From Blautia sp. MSJ-19 (GTDB lineage: Bacteria > Bacillota > Clostridia > Lachnospirales > Lachnospiraceae): a stretch of 64,000 nt of DNA. Below are positions 35,033 through 44,823 of the stretch, piece after piece. The position numbers were made by a program, and so were the translations under genes. Position 1 is the stretch's first letter. Every line of letters starts with the position of its first letter. The notes below the pieces were generated by a model that saw only the letters and a list, made by a program, of their open reading frames with translations, searched no databases and had not been told where the DNA came from. The stretch lies in NCBI RefSeq assembly GCF_018918125.1, contig NZ_JAHLQA010000017.1, positions 124,001-188,000 on the forward strand. The letters run 5' to 3'.

Positions 35033-36115
35033 TTATCGAAGATCCTTGGATTTGAGATAACCGGCGACAAGCATGGCGAGTTTGAATGTCATGGCATCTT
35101 CAAAAGTACGAAGATCCAGTCCGAAGCGTTTCTGGATCTTTTCGAAACGATACACCAGAGTATTACGATGGACATAAAGTTGTCTGGATGTCTCGGAGAG
35201 ATTCAGGTTGTTTTCGAAGAAGGTACGAATGATCGCAAGTGTTTCGGCGTCAATAGAATCGAGAGTTTCATCTCCGAAAATTTCCTGAATGAACATTTCA
35301 CAGATAGAAACAGGGAGCTGATAGATCAGTCGGCCGATTCCGAGTGTACGATAGCCAAATACATTTCGTTCTGCATAAAAGATCTTTCCGATTTCGAGAG
35401 CAGTACGGGCTTCTTTATAAGCATTAGAAAGATCTTTCAGTTCATCGACGGTGTTACTGTAAGCGACCCATGCCTGAGTCATTGCCTCTGTACCGAGCAT
35501 GTCCACCAGCATATGGGCAATATCTTCCAGGTCTTCATAAGTTTCAGTGGAAGTGAGTTCGCGGATAATGATGATGCCGCTGTCATCCATAGCGGTGATA
35601 AAATCATGTGTGCGTGCGGAGAAAATATTTTTGATCGTAGCCAGGGCGTGTTCGTCTCTGGCCTGCTTGGTCTCGATCATAAAGATTGCTCTGCGCGCGG
35701 AAGAGGAGATGTGGAGCTTGCGGGCACGGTTGAAGGCCTCTATCTCGGTATAATTTCCGAGAAGCAGTTTCTGCATGAAAGCATTTTTGTCATTTTTTTC
35801 TGCGTGGCTTTCGAGAATGCTCTGAATCTGGCAGACAGCAAGTTCTCCGATGGTGGCAGTTGTGTCACTACTTCCCCATACGATCAGAAGATAAGGAAAA
35901 TCATTTTTTTCGGTGATTTTGTAAAGACAGCAGGAGGCATTGGCCTGGCATAATGCTGTGCTGCTGCGAAAATCGTCCAGCCTGGCCGCAGAGGGAAGAC
36001 GACGGTCACAAGTTGTGACGAATACGTGGTTGTCTTCCGTGAGCAGACAGAAATCCAGATGACTGATGCGTTTCCAGTCATCCATGTATTTTTGTATTGT
36101 TCTCTGTATGGACAT
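35033..36115 (-). CDS. cdaR: CdaR/PucR-family transcriptional regulator
   Basis: A 360-residue regulator of the sugar-diacid/PucR type. The N-terminal ~110 residues form a sensory domain with several Cys (ALCQANASCCLY), the middle ~110-270 a GGDEF-like degenerate domain common in this family, and the C-terminal ~60 residues an HTH of the PucR class (LNLSETSRQLYVHRNTLVYRFEKIQKRFG). Such proteins usually activate carbohydrate-use genes. Here it follows the MsmX/UgpC-type ATPase gene on the same strand, an arrangement common in Lachnospiraceae, which suggests control of that shared ATPase. Its ribosome site GAAAGGATG lies right after a terminator, leaving no room for a promoter of its own. Confidence 0.85.
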   Translation of the reverse strand: MSIQRTIQKYMDDWKRISHLDFCLLTEDNHVFVTTCDRRLPSAARLDDFRSSTALCQANASCCLYKITEKNDFPYLLIVWGSSDTTATIGELAVCQIQSILESHAEKNDKNAFMQKLLLGNYTEIEAFNRARKLHISSSARRAIFMIETKQARDEHALATIKNIFSARTHDFITAMDDSGIIIIRELTSTETYEDLEDIAHMLVDMLGTEAMTQAWVAYSNTVDELKDLSNAYKEARTALEIGKIFYAERNVFGYRTLGIGRLIYQLPVSICEMFIQEIFGDETLDSIDAETLAIIRTFFENNLNLSETSRQLYVHRNTLVYRFEKIQKRFGLDLRTFEDAMTFKLAMLVAGYLKSKDLR

Positions 36116-36130
36116 GGAATCATCCTTTCT

Positions 36131-36166
36131 GAAAAAAAGACCCGGGGTAATAAATGCCCCGGGTCT
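36131..36166 (-). terminator. Strong terminator between ugpC and cdaR
   Basis: A perfect 10-bp GC-rich stem AGACCCGGGG / CCCCGGGTCT with a 9-base loop, followed on the minus strand by seven T. The cdaR start codon is only 16 bases beyond the T run. Confidence 0.92.
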
Positions 36167-36183
36167 GATATTCTGATTTAATC

Positions 36184-37275
36184 TTAGTTTGTGATAACCA
36201 GTTCTGTATCTTTGTCGAAGAAGTGAGTTTTTTCCATATCGAAATCGAATTTAACCGGATCACCTGTTTTGGCTTTTGTGCCTGGATCAACACGAGCTGT
36301 GATCTGAGTTCCGTTTACATCGAAGTACAGGAATACTTCTGCACCAAGAAGCTCGTAAACTTTAACTGTAGAAGACATGGAACCGTCAGCCTTATCTGCA
36401 ACGTCTTCTGGACGGATACCCATAACAACTGTTTTTCCTACATAGCCGCCATCTTTAAGAGCTTTTGCTTTAGCAGCCGGGATAACCAGTTCGTCTTTTC
36501 CGATCACTGCAACAAGGTCGGAACCTTTTTCTTTGATCTGTGCATCAAGGAAGTTCATCTGCGGGGATCCCATGAATCCGGCTACGAACAGGTTGCCTGG
36601 TTTCTGATACAGGTTCTGAGGTGTATCTACCTGCTGAACAACACCGTCTTTCATAACGACGATTCTGGTACCAAGTGTCATAGCCTCTGTCTGGTCATGT
36701 GTTACATAGATGATTGTAGCACCCAGTCTCTGATGAATCTTGGAAATCTCGATACGCATCTGTACACGAAGTTTTGCATCCAGGTTGGAGAGCGGCTCAT
36801 CCATAAGGAATACCTTAGGATTACGAACGATAGCACGTCCCATAGCAACACGCTGTCTCTGTCCACCGGAAAGAGCCTTCGGTTTACGATCAAGAAGTTT
36901 TTCCAGGTCAAGGATTCTTGCAGCTTCACGAACTGCTTTATCAATCTGGTCTTTCGGAACTTTACGAAGTTTCAGTCCGAATGCCATGTTATCATATACG
37001 GTCATATGAGGATACAGAGCGTAGTTCTGGAATACCATTGCGATATCACGGTCTTTTGGCTCTACATCGTTCATAACTTTGTCACCGATCTTTAAGGTTC
37101 CGCTGGTGATTTCTTCCAGTCCGGCTACCATACGAAGTGTAGTAGATTTACCACATCCGGAAGGTCCTACGAAGATGATGAACTCTTTGTCTTCGATTTC
37201 AAGATTAAAGTCTTTAACGGCTTCGAAACCGTTAGGATATGTTTTATTAATGTGCTGTAAAGATAAACTTGCCAT
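36184..37275 (-). CDS. ugpC: Carbohydrate ABC transporter ATPase, UgpC/MsmX type
   Basis: A 363-residue ATPase of the MalK/UgpC/MsmX group that powers several sugar ABC importers. It has Walker [11 protein letters not shown]-loop [15 protein letters not shown], signature [17 protein letters not shown], Walker [14 protein letters not shown] and switch His in [13 protein letters not shown]. The C-terminal ~130 residues form the OB-fold regulatory domain ([10 protein letters not shown]). No permease or sugar-binding gene is adjacent, which fits a shared ATPase serving importers encoded elsewhere, as MsmX does in Bacillus. GGAGGG precedes the ATG. Codon bias indicates strong expression. The leader is long and carries a hairpin at its 5' end. 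Confidence 0.93.
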   Translation of the reverse strand: MASLSLQHINKTYPNGFEAVKDFNLEIEDKEFIIFVGPSGCGKSTTLRMVAGLEEITSGTLKIGDKVMNDVEPKDRDIAMVFQNYALYPHMTVYDNMAFGLKLRKVPKDQIDKAVREAARILDLEKLLDRKPKALSGGQRQRVAMGRAIVRNPKVFLMDEPLSNLDAKLRVQMRIEISKIHQRLGATIIYVTHDQTEAMTLGTRIVVMKDGVVQQVDTPQNLYQKPGNLFVAGFMGSPQMNFLDAQIKEKGSDLVAVIGKDELVIPAAKAKALKDGGYVGKTVVMGIRPEDVADKADGSMSSTVKVYELLGAEVFLYFDVNGTQITARVDPGTKAKTGDPVKFDFDMEKTHFFDKDTELVITN

Positions 37276-37396
37276 TACTTTTTCCCTCCAAAAAATATTA
37301 TGTAAGTTTTGTGCTCTTGTTTTGAACTGTTATCAGTATACTGAATTTGTGAAAAAGAATAAAGAGAAGAACCTTACAAATATTTGAGGGGTTTCT

Positions 37397-37439
37397 TGAC
37401 AGATTGACGAAAAGCCCGGGAAGCTTCGTCAGAGTGTCA
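37397..37439 (-). promoter_or_regulatory. Large hairpin at the 5' end of the ugpC transcript
   Basis: On the plus strand, TGACA-gat-TGACGAA pairs with TTCGTCA-gag-TGTCA across a 13-base loop containing CCCGGG; the two 3-base segments form a symmetric internal loop. It begins about ten bases after the predicted ugpC transcription start, so it would cap the mRNA. It could stabilise the message or bind a regulator. The rest of the 37276-37396 leader shows no further structure. Confidence 0.55.
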
Positions 37440-37455
37440 GAATCTGGTCGCATTC

Positions 37456-37484
37456 ATTATAAAACATCACGATTCATCTGACAA
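37456..37484 (-). promoter_or_regulatory. Promoter of ugpC
   Basis: Minus strand TTGTCA-N17-TATAAT, about 180 bases before the ugpC start codon. The perfect -10 and optimal spacing suggest strong expression. Confidence 0.75.
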
Positions 37485-37577
37485 GAAACACATCCGGGCC
37501 GTTGGGAAAACTGTCGGAGAAATTGGAGAAAACAGAAAATAATGTGCATGTTTGCGCAGAATACTATAATTATATGT

Positions 37578-37605
37578 TTGATTTATACGCTTTTTCGTTT
37601 ATAAT
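37578..37605 (+). promoter_or_regulatory. Promoter of the kinase-LRR-MoxR operon
   Basis: TTGATT-N16-TATAAT, 77 bases before the TTG start at 37682. Bases 37485-37577 between the divergent promoters show no other recognisable site. Confidence 0.6.
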
Positions 37606-37681
37606 AGATAAGATAAGAGTAGTTTAACTATTAATGCATAATGAAAAATAGGCGGACAGCGCTTAGGAAGAGGGATAAAAG

Positions 37682-39391
37682 TTGGATGCGATTGCGGATC
37701 TGTTGACAACACTTGGAAATAATTTTTCACTTGTGGTGATTGGAAGTGTGGAAGTACTGGCGGGCGTATTTCTTCTTGGCAGCAGCCTGAAGAAAAAAGT
37801 ACCTGCAAAAAAGCGGCAGGCTTTTTATGGATCGGAGGCTGTGTTTCTGAAACAACTGAATGTTCGTGAAGAGGAAGCGTGTATTGTGATACGCTGCAGT
37901 GATCTGATGCCGGTGTATGCGACTGAAAATCTGGAAACACTGCTGGGAGTTTCATTTGAGCATGTACAGCGGGATGTGACAAGTCTGGACAGAAATTGTC
38001 AGGGAAGCGAGCGCAGCAATAGTATCTGGAAACAGTATAAAGCCTGGAGCGGAAGCTCTCCGGAACATTACGAAATAGAAATGAACGATGGAAGATGGCT
38101 GAGAATGTCGTTGAGCGGTGCTGATGACGGGAAATACCATCTTATGTCTTTTCTGGATTCTACAGATATACATAAAAAGATAGCACAGTACGAAGAGGCG
38201 CTTCGCAAAGCAGAGGAAGAAAGTGAATCCAAAACGACTTTCCTGAACAGAATGTCTCATGAGATCCGTACTCCGATGAATGGAATCATGGGTATGCTGA
38301 CACTGGCGGAGAGCAGTCTTGAAGATGAAGCTCCGGCACGAAACTATCTGAATAAAGCAGAAGAACTGTCCGGACATCTGCTGGCACTGATCAATGATAT
38401 CCTGGATATGTCACGTATTGAGGCAGGCAAAGTAGAGCTGGAGAAAAAAAGTTTCAGTCTTCGCAGGCTGGGACAGAAACTATATGATATGTTTGCCAGA
38501 AATCTGGAAGCAGAGGGAATTCATTATGCAGTAAATTTTGAAGATATGACAGTCGACTATGTGATCGGTGATGAACTCAGAATCAGCCAGGTTATTATCA
38601 ACTTTCTCTCCAATGCAGTAAAATTTACCAGAAAAGGCGAAATAACCGTAACGTTTCGACAAATGATGCAGCAGGAAGGTATGGCAGACCTGATGATCTG
38701 TGTGCATGACACAGGAATCGGCATGGAGCCGGAATTTATCAATCGGATTTTCCGCCCGTTTGAACAGGAGAGCAGTGATACTTCCAGGACATACGGCGGA
38801 AGCGGACTGGGGATGGCAATTACGGATCATCTGGTCAAATTGATGGGCGGTGAGATCGTTGTCCGGAGTACACCGGGAAAGGGCTCTGATTTCTCAGTAT
38901 TTTTACATCTTCCAACGGCAGAGGCACCATTGGAAGAAGAAAGACAGCAGGAAACTCAGGAAGAAGTACAGAATGGAAATGAAGCTGCTTTCCATGGACG
39001 GAACATTCTAATGGCAGAGGACAATGAGATCAATGCAATGATTGCTGTAGAGATTCTTTCCAAGATGGGGGCAAAAGTTGATGTTGCAGAAAATGGACAG
39101 GAAGCGGTGGAGATGTTTGCTTCCCACGCGGAAAATTATTATGATTTTATTCTGATGGATGTGCAGATGCCGATAATGGACGGACGAAGAGCTGCAAGGA
39201 AGATCCGCAGTCTGGAACGGGCAGATGCAGAAACAATACTGATCTTCGCACTGTCCGCAGATGCATTTGTGGAAGATGAGCGTAAATCACTGGAAAGCGG
39301 TATGAATGCACATTATGCAAAACCCGTAGATTATCAGGCTTTGCAACGCAATATTGGAGTTTTTCTCAGAGAGAAAGAGATGGGACGATAA
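37682..39391 (+). CDS. Membrane hybrid sensor histidine kinase / response regulator
   Basis: A 569-residue hybrid kinase. One membrane helix (residues ~14-34) is followed by a PAS-like domain (~55-160), a short coiled coil, the HisKA domain with His193 (MSHEIRTPMNG), the ATPase domain with N-box NFLSNAVKF, DTGIGM and GGSGLGMAI, and a C-terminal receiver with Asp493 (FILMDVQMPIMDG). Translation begins at TTG 37682, with AGGAAGAGGG seven bases upstream and no in-frame ATG before the helix. There is almost no extracellular part, so it must sense in the membrane or cytoplasm. It abuts the giant LRR gene with no gap. No DNA-binding response regulator follows; the phosphoryl acceptor is unknown. 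Confidence 0.9.
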   Translation: MDAIADLLTTLGNNFSLVVIGSVEVLAGVFLLGSSLKKKVPAKKRQAFYGSEAVFLKQLNVREEEACIVIRCSDLMPVYATENLETLLGVSFEHVQRDVTSLDRNCQGSERSNSIWKQYKAWSGSSPEHYEIEMNDGRWLRMSLSGADDGKYHLMSFLDSTDIHKKIAQYEEALRKAEEESESKTTFLNRMSHEIRTPMNGIMGMLTLAESSLEDEAPARNYLNKAEELSGHLLALINDILDMSRIEAGKVELEKKSFSLRRLGQKLYDMFARNLEAEGIHYAVNFEDMTVDYVIGDELRISQVIINFLSNAVKFTRKGEITVTFRQMMQQEGMADLMICVHDTGIGMEPEFINRIFRPFEQESSDTSRTYGGSGLGMAITDHLVKLMGGEIVVRSTPGKGSDFSVFLHLPTAEAPLEEERQQETQEEVQNGNEAAFHGRNILMAEDNEINAMIAVEILSKMGAKVDVAENGQEAVEMFASHAENYYDFILMDVQMPIMDGRRAARKIRSLERADAETILIFALSADAFVEDERKSLESGMNAHYAKPVDYQALQRNIGVFLREKEMGR

Positions 39392-42300
39392 ATGAAGAAA
39401 AAGAAGATAGGGATTGCAGTGATCACAGTACCGGTTCTGGCGGCAGGCACGGTTGCACTGGCATCTTCCTATAGAGCAGGAACAGGATTCAAGCCGTCAG
39501 ATTCAGAACAGGAGCTGCAGGTAAATCAGGTTGTATTTAATGATGAGGAAACCGGAACAGGCCGTGAAAAAAAGAAAGACGGAAATGAAAGCCAGCTCCT
39601 CAAAAAGAATAATGAAGAAAAGGACACTGCAGAGGGAACGCAGCTGGAAAATCAGGCAGATTATCTGTTTGAAAATGAGCAGATACATACGGAAACAGCA
39701 GGTGTTCTGAATAACAGAAGCACGGATACGAGCAGTCAGGATGAGGAATCGCAGCCGGCCGAACAGCCGGATCAGGTCTATAATCTTACCAATAATGCTT
39801 CGGATGCAAATGCTTCTCTGAATGATCCTTCGCAGACAACAAAAACAGGAGTCAGTGTGAATCCTTCAGGAAACGGGTCTTCATCAGGAAATTCTTCCGG
39901 CTCACAGAACGGCAGTTCCAGTACGGCAGATCCGACTAAGACACCATCACGGTCTGACAGCAATACAGGAAATAATGGAAACAACAATAACAGCGGAAAT
40001 GGTGGAAATACAGCAGATGTTGTAACTCCGACACCAGCACCGGGAACTACTTCCAGACCGGCGGATTCCGCGAGAGATCCTGAATCTACCAAAGCGAATC
40101 CGAATCCGGGAGGCGGTCTGGGACAGATCACCAGCAAACCTTATACAGAAGGCGTGAAGCCGGGAAATGAAAACACAGAGGATGGTGGAAGCAGTATTGT
40201 GATCCGGCAGTCGACAAGTGCGACAGGAAGTTCTCTGTATGTCGGACAGTCTGTTGAGAAAAAAGATATCTATAATGCACTGGAGACGATGGTTTATGGT
40301 GAAGATGGAGTACGTTATCTCTGGGGAGATGATGCACTGGATAAATATGTACGTATTGAGGGAGTTTCCTTTGATGGAAAGAAGACCTGGCGCAACTCTT
40401 TTCCGGTAACGATCCCGGATAATATAGATGAGGGAGAAATGTTTATCCGCGTTACTTACCGACTAGCAGAATCCGACACAAACTGGCTGGAGGAACTGGT
40501 GCCGTATGAGGTAAAACAAAATCGTATTTTCATTTTATCAGAACAGCTCACACAGGAAAATCAGCAGATCGATACAGACAATATCATGAATGACGAACAG
40601 TTTCCGAATATTGGAAGTCTGATGAATCTTCTGCGTCTGCAGAGAAATCTGGTAGAGGGAGATGAACTGAAAGCACTGTTTCCCGGATGGACAGAAAACG
40701 GAGAACTGGTACCCTGGCTTTATAGTTCGCAAAAAGGACGTCATATTCTGGAACCGGCGGACTGGGTTGCTCTGGATTCTGCCTATACAGTCAGATTTGT
40801 ACTGCAGTGGATGTCAGATACATATGATGTAGGAAAAGAATATTCCAATCTTACTTATCTTCAGACACTGACGAACTGCACCGAAAAAGCTATTACAACA
40901 GAACTGGATGCAGACGGAATGCATCGGATCCTGACTGTACCACAATATGTGCAGGCTGTGATCTTTGATGCGGATGCGGACAAAGAAATCGATTATCTGG
41001 AGATTCCGGATACGGTTTTCTATGTAGATAATTCATCCGGAGGTCTGAGAATCCGAAAGGGATACCGGGTAAGTTCGGACAACCTGAAATATCAGGCACT
41101 GGAAAACGGAGTACTGGCAGATAAGACAGGAACTTCTTATCTGGGAATTCCATATGATATGCAGACACTGACAGTGCCGGAAACTGTGAATAAAGTGCTT
41201 CTGACCAAAGAAAATCAGATCTCTGTGCTGGAACTCAGGGCAGAAATTCTGGATGAAATGCCGCAGATCAGTTATGAAAACCTCAGCAACTGCAAGACGG
41301 TCGTGAAGAATGATCTTCTGAATACATTTATGGAGCAGAACTCCACGGTTTTTTCTCAGGATCAAAATAATACAGTGGCTGCAGAAGATGCACCGGATAT
41401 TACCTATACTATAAAAAATGAAGGAATCATCAGCAATGATGGAAAACTGCGCAGAGTTCTCCATACCGGAAGAAGCAGTTTCTCCATGCCAAATGGAACT
41501 TGTGTGATACAGGAAGGTGCTTTTAATGGGATAGGTGGTCTTACAACACTGAACCTTCCACAGGATGGCAAAGCAGTGACACTGGAAAAGAATTGTTTTG
41601 CGGACAGTGATCTCGCTACGATCCGCTGCTACTCAGCAGAGCAGTTTTATAAAATAGCAGACCAGATTGAGCAGAGCGGTGCTTCTGCTGAGATTTCCAT
41701 CGAGCTTGTGGGTACATCAAAAGAGGGAATCCGCTATTCAATTGCAGATAAAAATGATGAAGAAATCATTACCGTGATCGATGTTCCGGATGCTCTGACT
41801 TTGTTTGATGGAAATCTGGTTCTGGAAGATGACAGTGAGATTATGGTCACTGCAATTGGGGACAATGCATTTGAAAACTGCAGCAAACTGAAGTGGGTAA
41901 CCCTTCCGGAAACGGTAAATTCAATTGGATATCAGGCTTTCAAAAACTGTACTTCACTGCAGGGTCTGTTTATCAGTACAGAAGATTCGATCTATATAGG
42001 AAATATGTCACTGGATGGATGTGATTCCCTGCGATTTGTTGGCTCTAATGCCATGCAGGCTGTGATGCAGGATGAATATTCGCCGGTTATTTCAGATGCC
42101 AGTGGAAACCGTTATTTTTATGTACCGACCGGATCAGATGGCTATACCGAAAACTGTATCAGCTTTACAGCAGAATCTGGTGTGCGCGGCTACGATATGG
42201 TGGATATCGGTGACGGAAATTATATGCTCTTCGGTGTGGATGATGACTGGCAGCCATGGCTTGGGCTGCGAAGTGGCAGCAGCGTTGCGGATCAGGTATC

Positions 42301-43879
42301 GCTTCCTGTGACAACGGTGGAGATGTTTAATTATTCGATGGCAGATTCTCATGCACCATCAGGAAGTTATACCGTGAACTGGGAGGAACTTACGGAACTG
42401 TGGGTTCTGGACAGCGGAACTTTCCAGGATGCAGACCTTGGCGGCGATATTGTGATGCTGGGAGCTGTCGAGGCAGGCGCATCTGCATATATTGGAGAAA
42501 GTACATTTGCCGGCTGCTCCAATATCACTTCTGTTGAAATCATGCAGAATCAGTATTCTATGGGACAAAATGCCTTTGATAACTGTACGTCTCTGAAAAC
42601 AGTAAGGTTTCACAATACTTTAGGCGGAGGCACATTGTATTCCGGAGCATTTACAGGATGTGACAGTCTGACAGATATCACGTTTGATGGGGCGACCCCG
42701 GCAGAGCTGGTTATCTTTGGTTCGCAGGGGTATCAGTTCAATTACGAGTGGACAGCGGAAGAAGAGGCACAGAAATTACATATACATGTTCCGGAAGGCT
42801 CGGAAATGGCTTATATTAAAGCATGGCGTTATATCGCAACCGGATATTTCTCTGTTTTTGAACAGACCGCTTATACGAGAATGTGGGAAGATGTCCAGTG
42901 GGAGAATATGGACTGGGATACATGGGAATTTCCATCTGATGAAGTAACGATGCAGCTTGTAGAAGCAAAACTTCTTGAGGGCGAAAACTACGTTCGCAGT
43001 ATGCTCGGAACTGCACTGGTGCAGGAACCGACGGATATGTATCATTATCGCTACAGTAACTGGGAAGTTACTTTACTGAAGGTTCCGACTGAAGTAGAAG
43101 AACTGGATCTGGCATGGACCTATGATATGGAACTTCCGGATTATACGGTTATTAATTATATAGGCAGCAATGCTTTTTCAAAAGGTGGAAAACTGAGATA
43201 TCTGAATATTCCGGACACGGTATCCGGAATTTATTCAGACGCGTTTGCAGGTGTGAAGATCAGTAAGCTTACGCTGAATTTTGAGAGCACTACACCGCCT
43301 TCTTTACTGAAGAATGACAGTGGAGAGATTTTTGAATTTGGAGTCACAGATGAGCAGCTGGAAATCCATGTTCCGGAGGGAAGTGAGGAAACTTATATTC
43401 AGGAATGGCGATATGCACTTGCCGGATATACAGATCTGGACGAGGTACGTCAGGCAGTCAGAGAAGATCTGCTTGCTTCCGGAAATGGCACAGAGCCTTC
43501 AGAAGAAGAGATTGACCGGGCTGTTGCAACAAAACTTCTTCCGGCAGAAAACCGACTGCGGCTTATGATGGGACTGGAAACAGTTACATCGGTTGCACCG
43601 CAGGAAGCAGAAAAAGATTCAGAAGAAATTTTTGTAAGTGGAGAACAGAACGGAACCAAAGAGGATGAAGAAGTCGTGATTTCTGAAGATCCGGAAACCA
43701 TAGATATGGAGGAAGATACACAGAAGGAAACGGAAGACAGTCCGACAGAGGTGACGGAGAATGAAGGTGCCCCGGACAGTGCAGAAGAGACAGAAAGCAG
43801 TATAGAAGGAAACACTGTGGCTGGACAGAATGATCTGACAGATGGACCGGCCGGAAGCGAGGAGGAGATACAGGAATGA
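39392..43879 (+). CDS. Giant exported BspA-like LRR protein (1495 residues)
   Basis: The ATG follows the kinase stop directly. An N-terminal hydrophobic segment (IGIAVITVPVLAAGTVALAS) acts as signal or anchor. Residues ~35-280 are a low-complexity Ser/Asn/Gly/Thr/Pro linker. Scattered BspA-type repeats appear around residues 705-870 (IGDNAFENCSKLKWVTLPE), 1030-1080 and 1250-1300 (IGSNAFSKGGKLRYLNIPD). IHVPEGSExxYIxxWRY occurs twice. The last ~100 residues are acidic (EEDTQKETED). There is no sortase motif and no C-terminal helix, so it is probably tethered by its N-terminus. Ligand and function are unknown. Position between a kinase and a MoxR ATPase in one operon suggests that it is a sensed or assembled surface component (inference). 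Confidence 0.85.
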   Translation: MKKKKIGIAVITVPVLAAGTVALASSYRAGTGFKPSDSEQELQVNQVVFNDEETGTGREKKKDGNESQLLKKNNEEKDTAEGTQLENQADYLFENEQIHTETAGVLNNRSTDTSSQDEESQPAEQPDQVYNLTNNASDANASLNDPSQTTKTGVSVNPSGNGSSSGNSSGSQNGSSSTADPTKTPSRSDSNTGNNGNNNNSGNGGNTADVVTPTPAPGTTSRPADSARDPESTKANPNPGGGLGQITSKPYTEGVKPGNENTEDGGSSIVIRQSTSATGSSLYVGQSVEKKDIYNALETMVYGEDGVRYLWGDDALDKYVRIEGVSFDGKKTWRNSFPVTIPDNIDEGEMFIRVTYRLAESDTNWLEELVPYEVKQNRIFILSEQLTQENQQIDTDNIMNDEQFPNIGSLMNLLRLQRNLVEGDELKALFPGWTENGELVPWLYSSQKGRHILEPADWVALDSAYTVRFVLQWMSDTYDVGKEYSNLTYLQTLTNCTEKAITTELDADGMHRILTVPQYVQAVIFDADADKEIDYLEIPDTVFYVDNSSGGLRIRKGYRVSSDNLKYQALENGVLADKTGTSYLGIPYDMQTLTVPETVNKVLLTKENQISVLELRAEILDEMPQISYENLSNCKTVVKNDLLNTFMEQNSTVFSQDQNNTVAAEDAPDITYTIKNEGIISNDGKLRRVLHTGRSSFSMPNGTCVIQEGAFNGIGGLTTLNLPQDGKAVTLEKNCFADSDLATIRCYSAEQFYKIADQIEQSGASAEISIELVGTSKEGIRYSIADKNDEEIITVIDVPDALTLFDGNLVLEDDSEIMVTAIGDNAFENCSKLKWVTLPETVNSIGYQAFKNCTSLQGLFISTEDSIYIGNMSLDGCDSLRFVGSNAMQAVMQDEYSPVISDASGNRYFYVPTGSDGYTENCISFTAESGVRGYDMVDIGDGNYMLFGVDDDWQPWLGLRSGSSVADQVSLPVTTVEMFNYSMADSHAPSGSYTVNWEELTELWVLDSGTFQDADLGGDIVMLGAVEAGASAYIGESTFAGCSNITSVEIMQNQYSMGQNAFDNCTSLKTVRFHNTLGGGTLYSGAFTGCDSLTDITFDGATPAELVIFGSQGYQFNYEWTAEEEAQKLHIHVPEGSEMAYIKAWRYIATGYFSVFEQTAYTRMWEDVQWENMDWDTWEFPSDEVTMQLVEAKLLEGENYVRSMLGTALVQEPTDMYHYRYSNWEVTLLKVPTEVEELDLAWTYDMELPDYTVINYIGSNAFSKGGKLRYLNIPDTVSGIYSDAFAGVKISKLTLNFESTTPPSLLKNDSGEIFEFGVTDEQLEIHVPEGSEETYIQEWRYALAGYTDLDEVRQAVREDLLASGNGTEPSEEEIDRAVATKLLPAENRLRLMMGLETVTSVAPQEAEKDSEEIFVSGEQNGTKEDEEVVISEDPETIDMEEDTQKETEDSPTEVTENEGAPDSAEETESSIEGNTVAGQNDLTDGPAGSEEEIQE

Positions 43880-44817
43880 TCGTTGAGCAGTCAAGAGAAA
43901 TTATCGAGGAAGTAGATAAAGCCTTTATCGGTAAAAATAACATTATAGAAAAAGTTCTGATGACAATTTATGCAGGAGGGCATGTGCTGCTGGAAGATTG
44001 CCCCGGAGTGGGAAAGACAACTCTGGCTATGGCATTTGCAAAAGTGCTTGGGCTGAGCAATAAGCGTATCCAGTTCACAACAGATACGCTGCCGTCTGAT
44101 ATCACCGGTTTTAATATGTACAACAGGGAGAACAATCAGTTTGAATACAGGGAGGGCGCAGCAAATTGCCAGTTACTTCTGGCAGATGAGATTAACCGTA
44201 CTTCTCCAAAAACACAGTCTGCACTTCTTGAAGTTATGGAGGAACATACGATCAGTCTGGATGGAGTGACACATGAACTTCCGGTTCCGTTTATTTGTAT
44301 TGCTACGGAGAACCCGTTAGGTTTTGCAGGAACACAGCCATTACCGGAATCCCAGCTTGACCGTTTTATGGTATGTCTTTCCATCGGTTATCCGACACTG
44401 GAAAATCAGATGAAGATCATTCGTGCTCAGCGTTACAGCAATCCACTTATGGATCTGAAAACGATTACCAGTGCACAGAATATCCTGGAAATTCAGAATT
44501 ACCTTACTTCTGTGCGGATTGCAGACAGTGTGCTGAAATATGCGGTCCTGCTCTGTGAAGAGACCAGAGAACATCCACTGGTAGAGCTGGGAATCTCACC
44601 GCGAGGTGTTTCTGCACTGATCAGAATGGCAAAAGCAGGTGCTGTTATGAAGGAGCGAAACTATGTGATACCAGAGGATATACAGAATGTATTCTGTGAT
44701 GTATGTGCGCACAGACTGGTGCTGCGCCCGCAGGCTCAGGTAGAAGGTGTCCATGCGCGAGATATTCTGGAAGACATTATGAAAAAGATCAAGCCTTCCT
44801 CTGTGGAAGAAAGGTAA
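43876..44817 (+). CDS. MoxR-family AAA+ ATPase
   Basis: A 313-residue MoxR ATPase: Walker A EDCPGVGKTTLA (about residue 38), Walker B LLLADEINRTSPKTQSALLEVMEE, sensor 1 IATENPLGFAGTQPLPESQLDRF, and the helical lid with ELGISPRGVSAL. MoxR proteins act as chaperones that mature or activate partner complexes and usually sit with DUF58 and transglutaminase-like genes, exactly as here. The start ATG overlaps the LRR stop in ATGA, so translation is coupled to the giant surface protein. That linkage is unusual and hints that the LRR protein may be part of the client system (inference). Confidence 0.95.
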   Translation: MIVEQSREIIEEVDKAFIGKNNIIEKVLMTIYAGGHVLLEDCPGVGKTTLAMAFAKVLGLSNKRIQFTTDTLPSDITGFNMYNRENNQFEYREGAANCQLLLADEINRTSPKTQSALLEVMEEHTISLDGVTHELPVPFICIATENPLGFAGTQPLPESQLDRFMVCLSIGYPTLENQMKIIRAQRYSNPLMDLKTITSAQNILEIQNYLTSVRIADSVLKYAVLLCEETREHPLVELGISPRGVSALIRMAKAGAVMKERNYVIPEDIQNVFCDVCAHRLVLRPQAQVEGVHARDILEDIMKKIKPSSVEER

Positions 44818-44823
44818 GCGGAT

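Noticed and set aside
34979-35953. A 324-codon plus-strand frame opposite cdaR.
   Set aside because: It is the complement of the well-supported CdaR gene, has no family motif and no ribosome site, and its composition follows the antisense of CdaR codons.
36223-37095. A 290-codon plus-strand frame opposite ugpC.
   Set aside because: Antisense of a highly conserved ATPase, no ribosome site, no domain.
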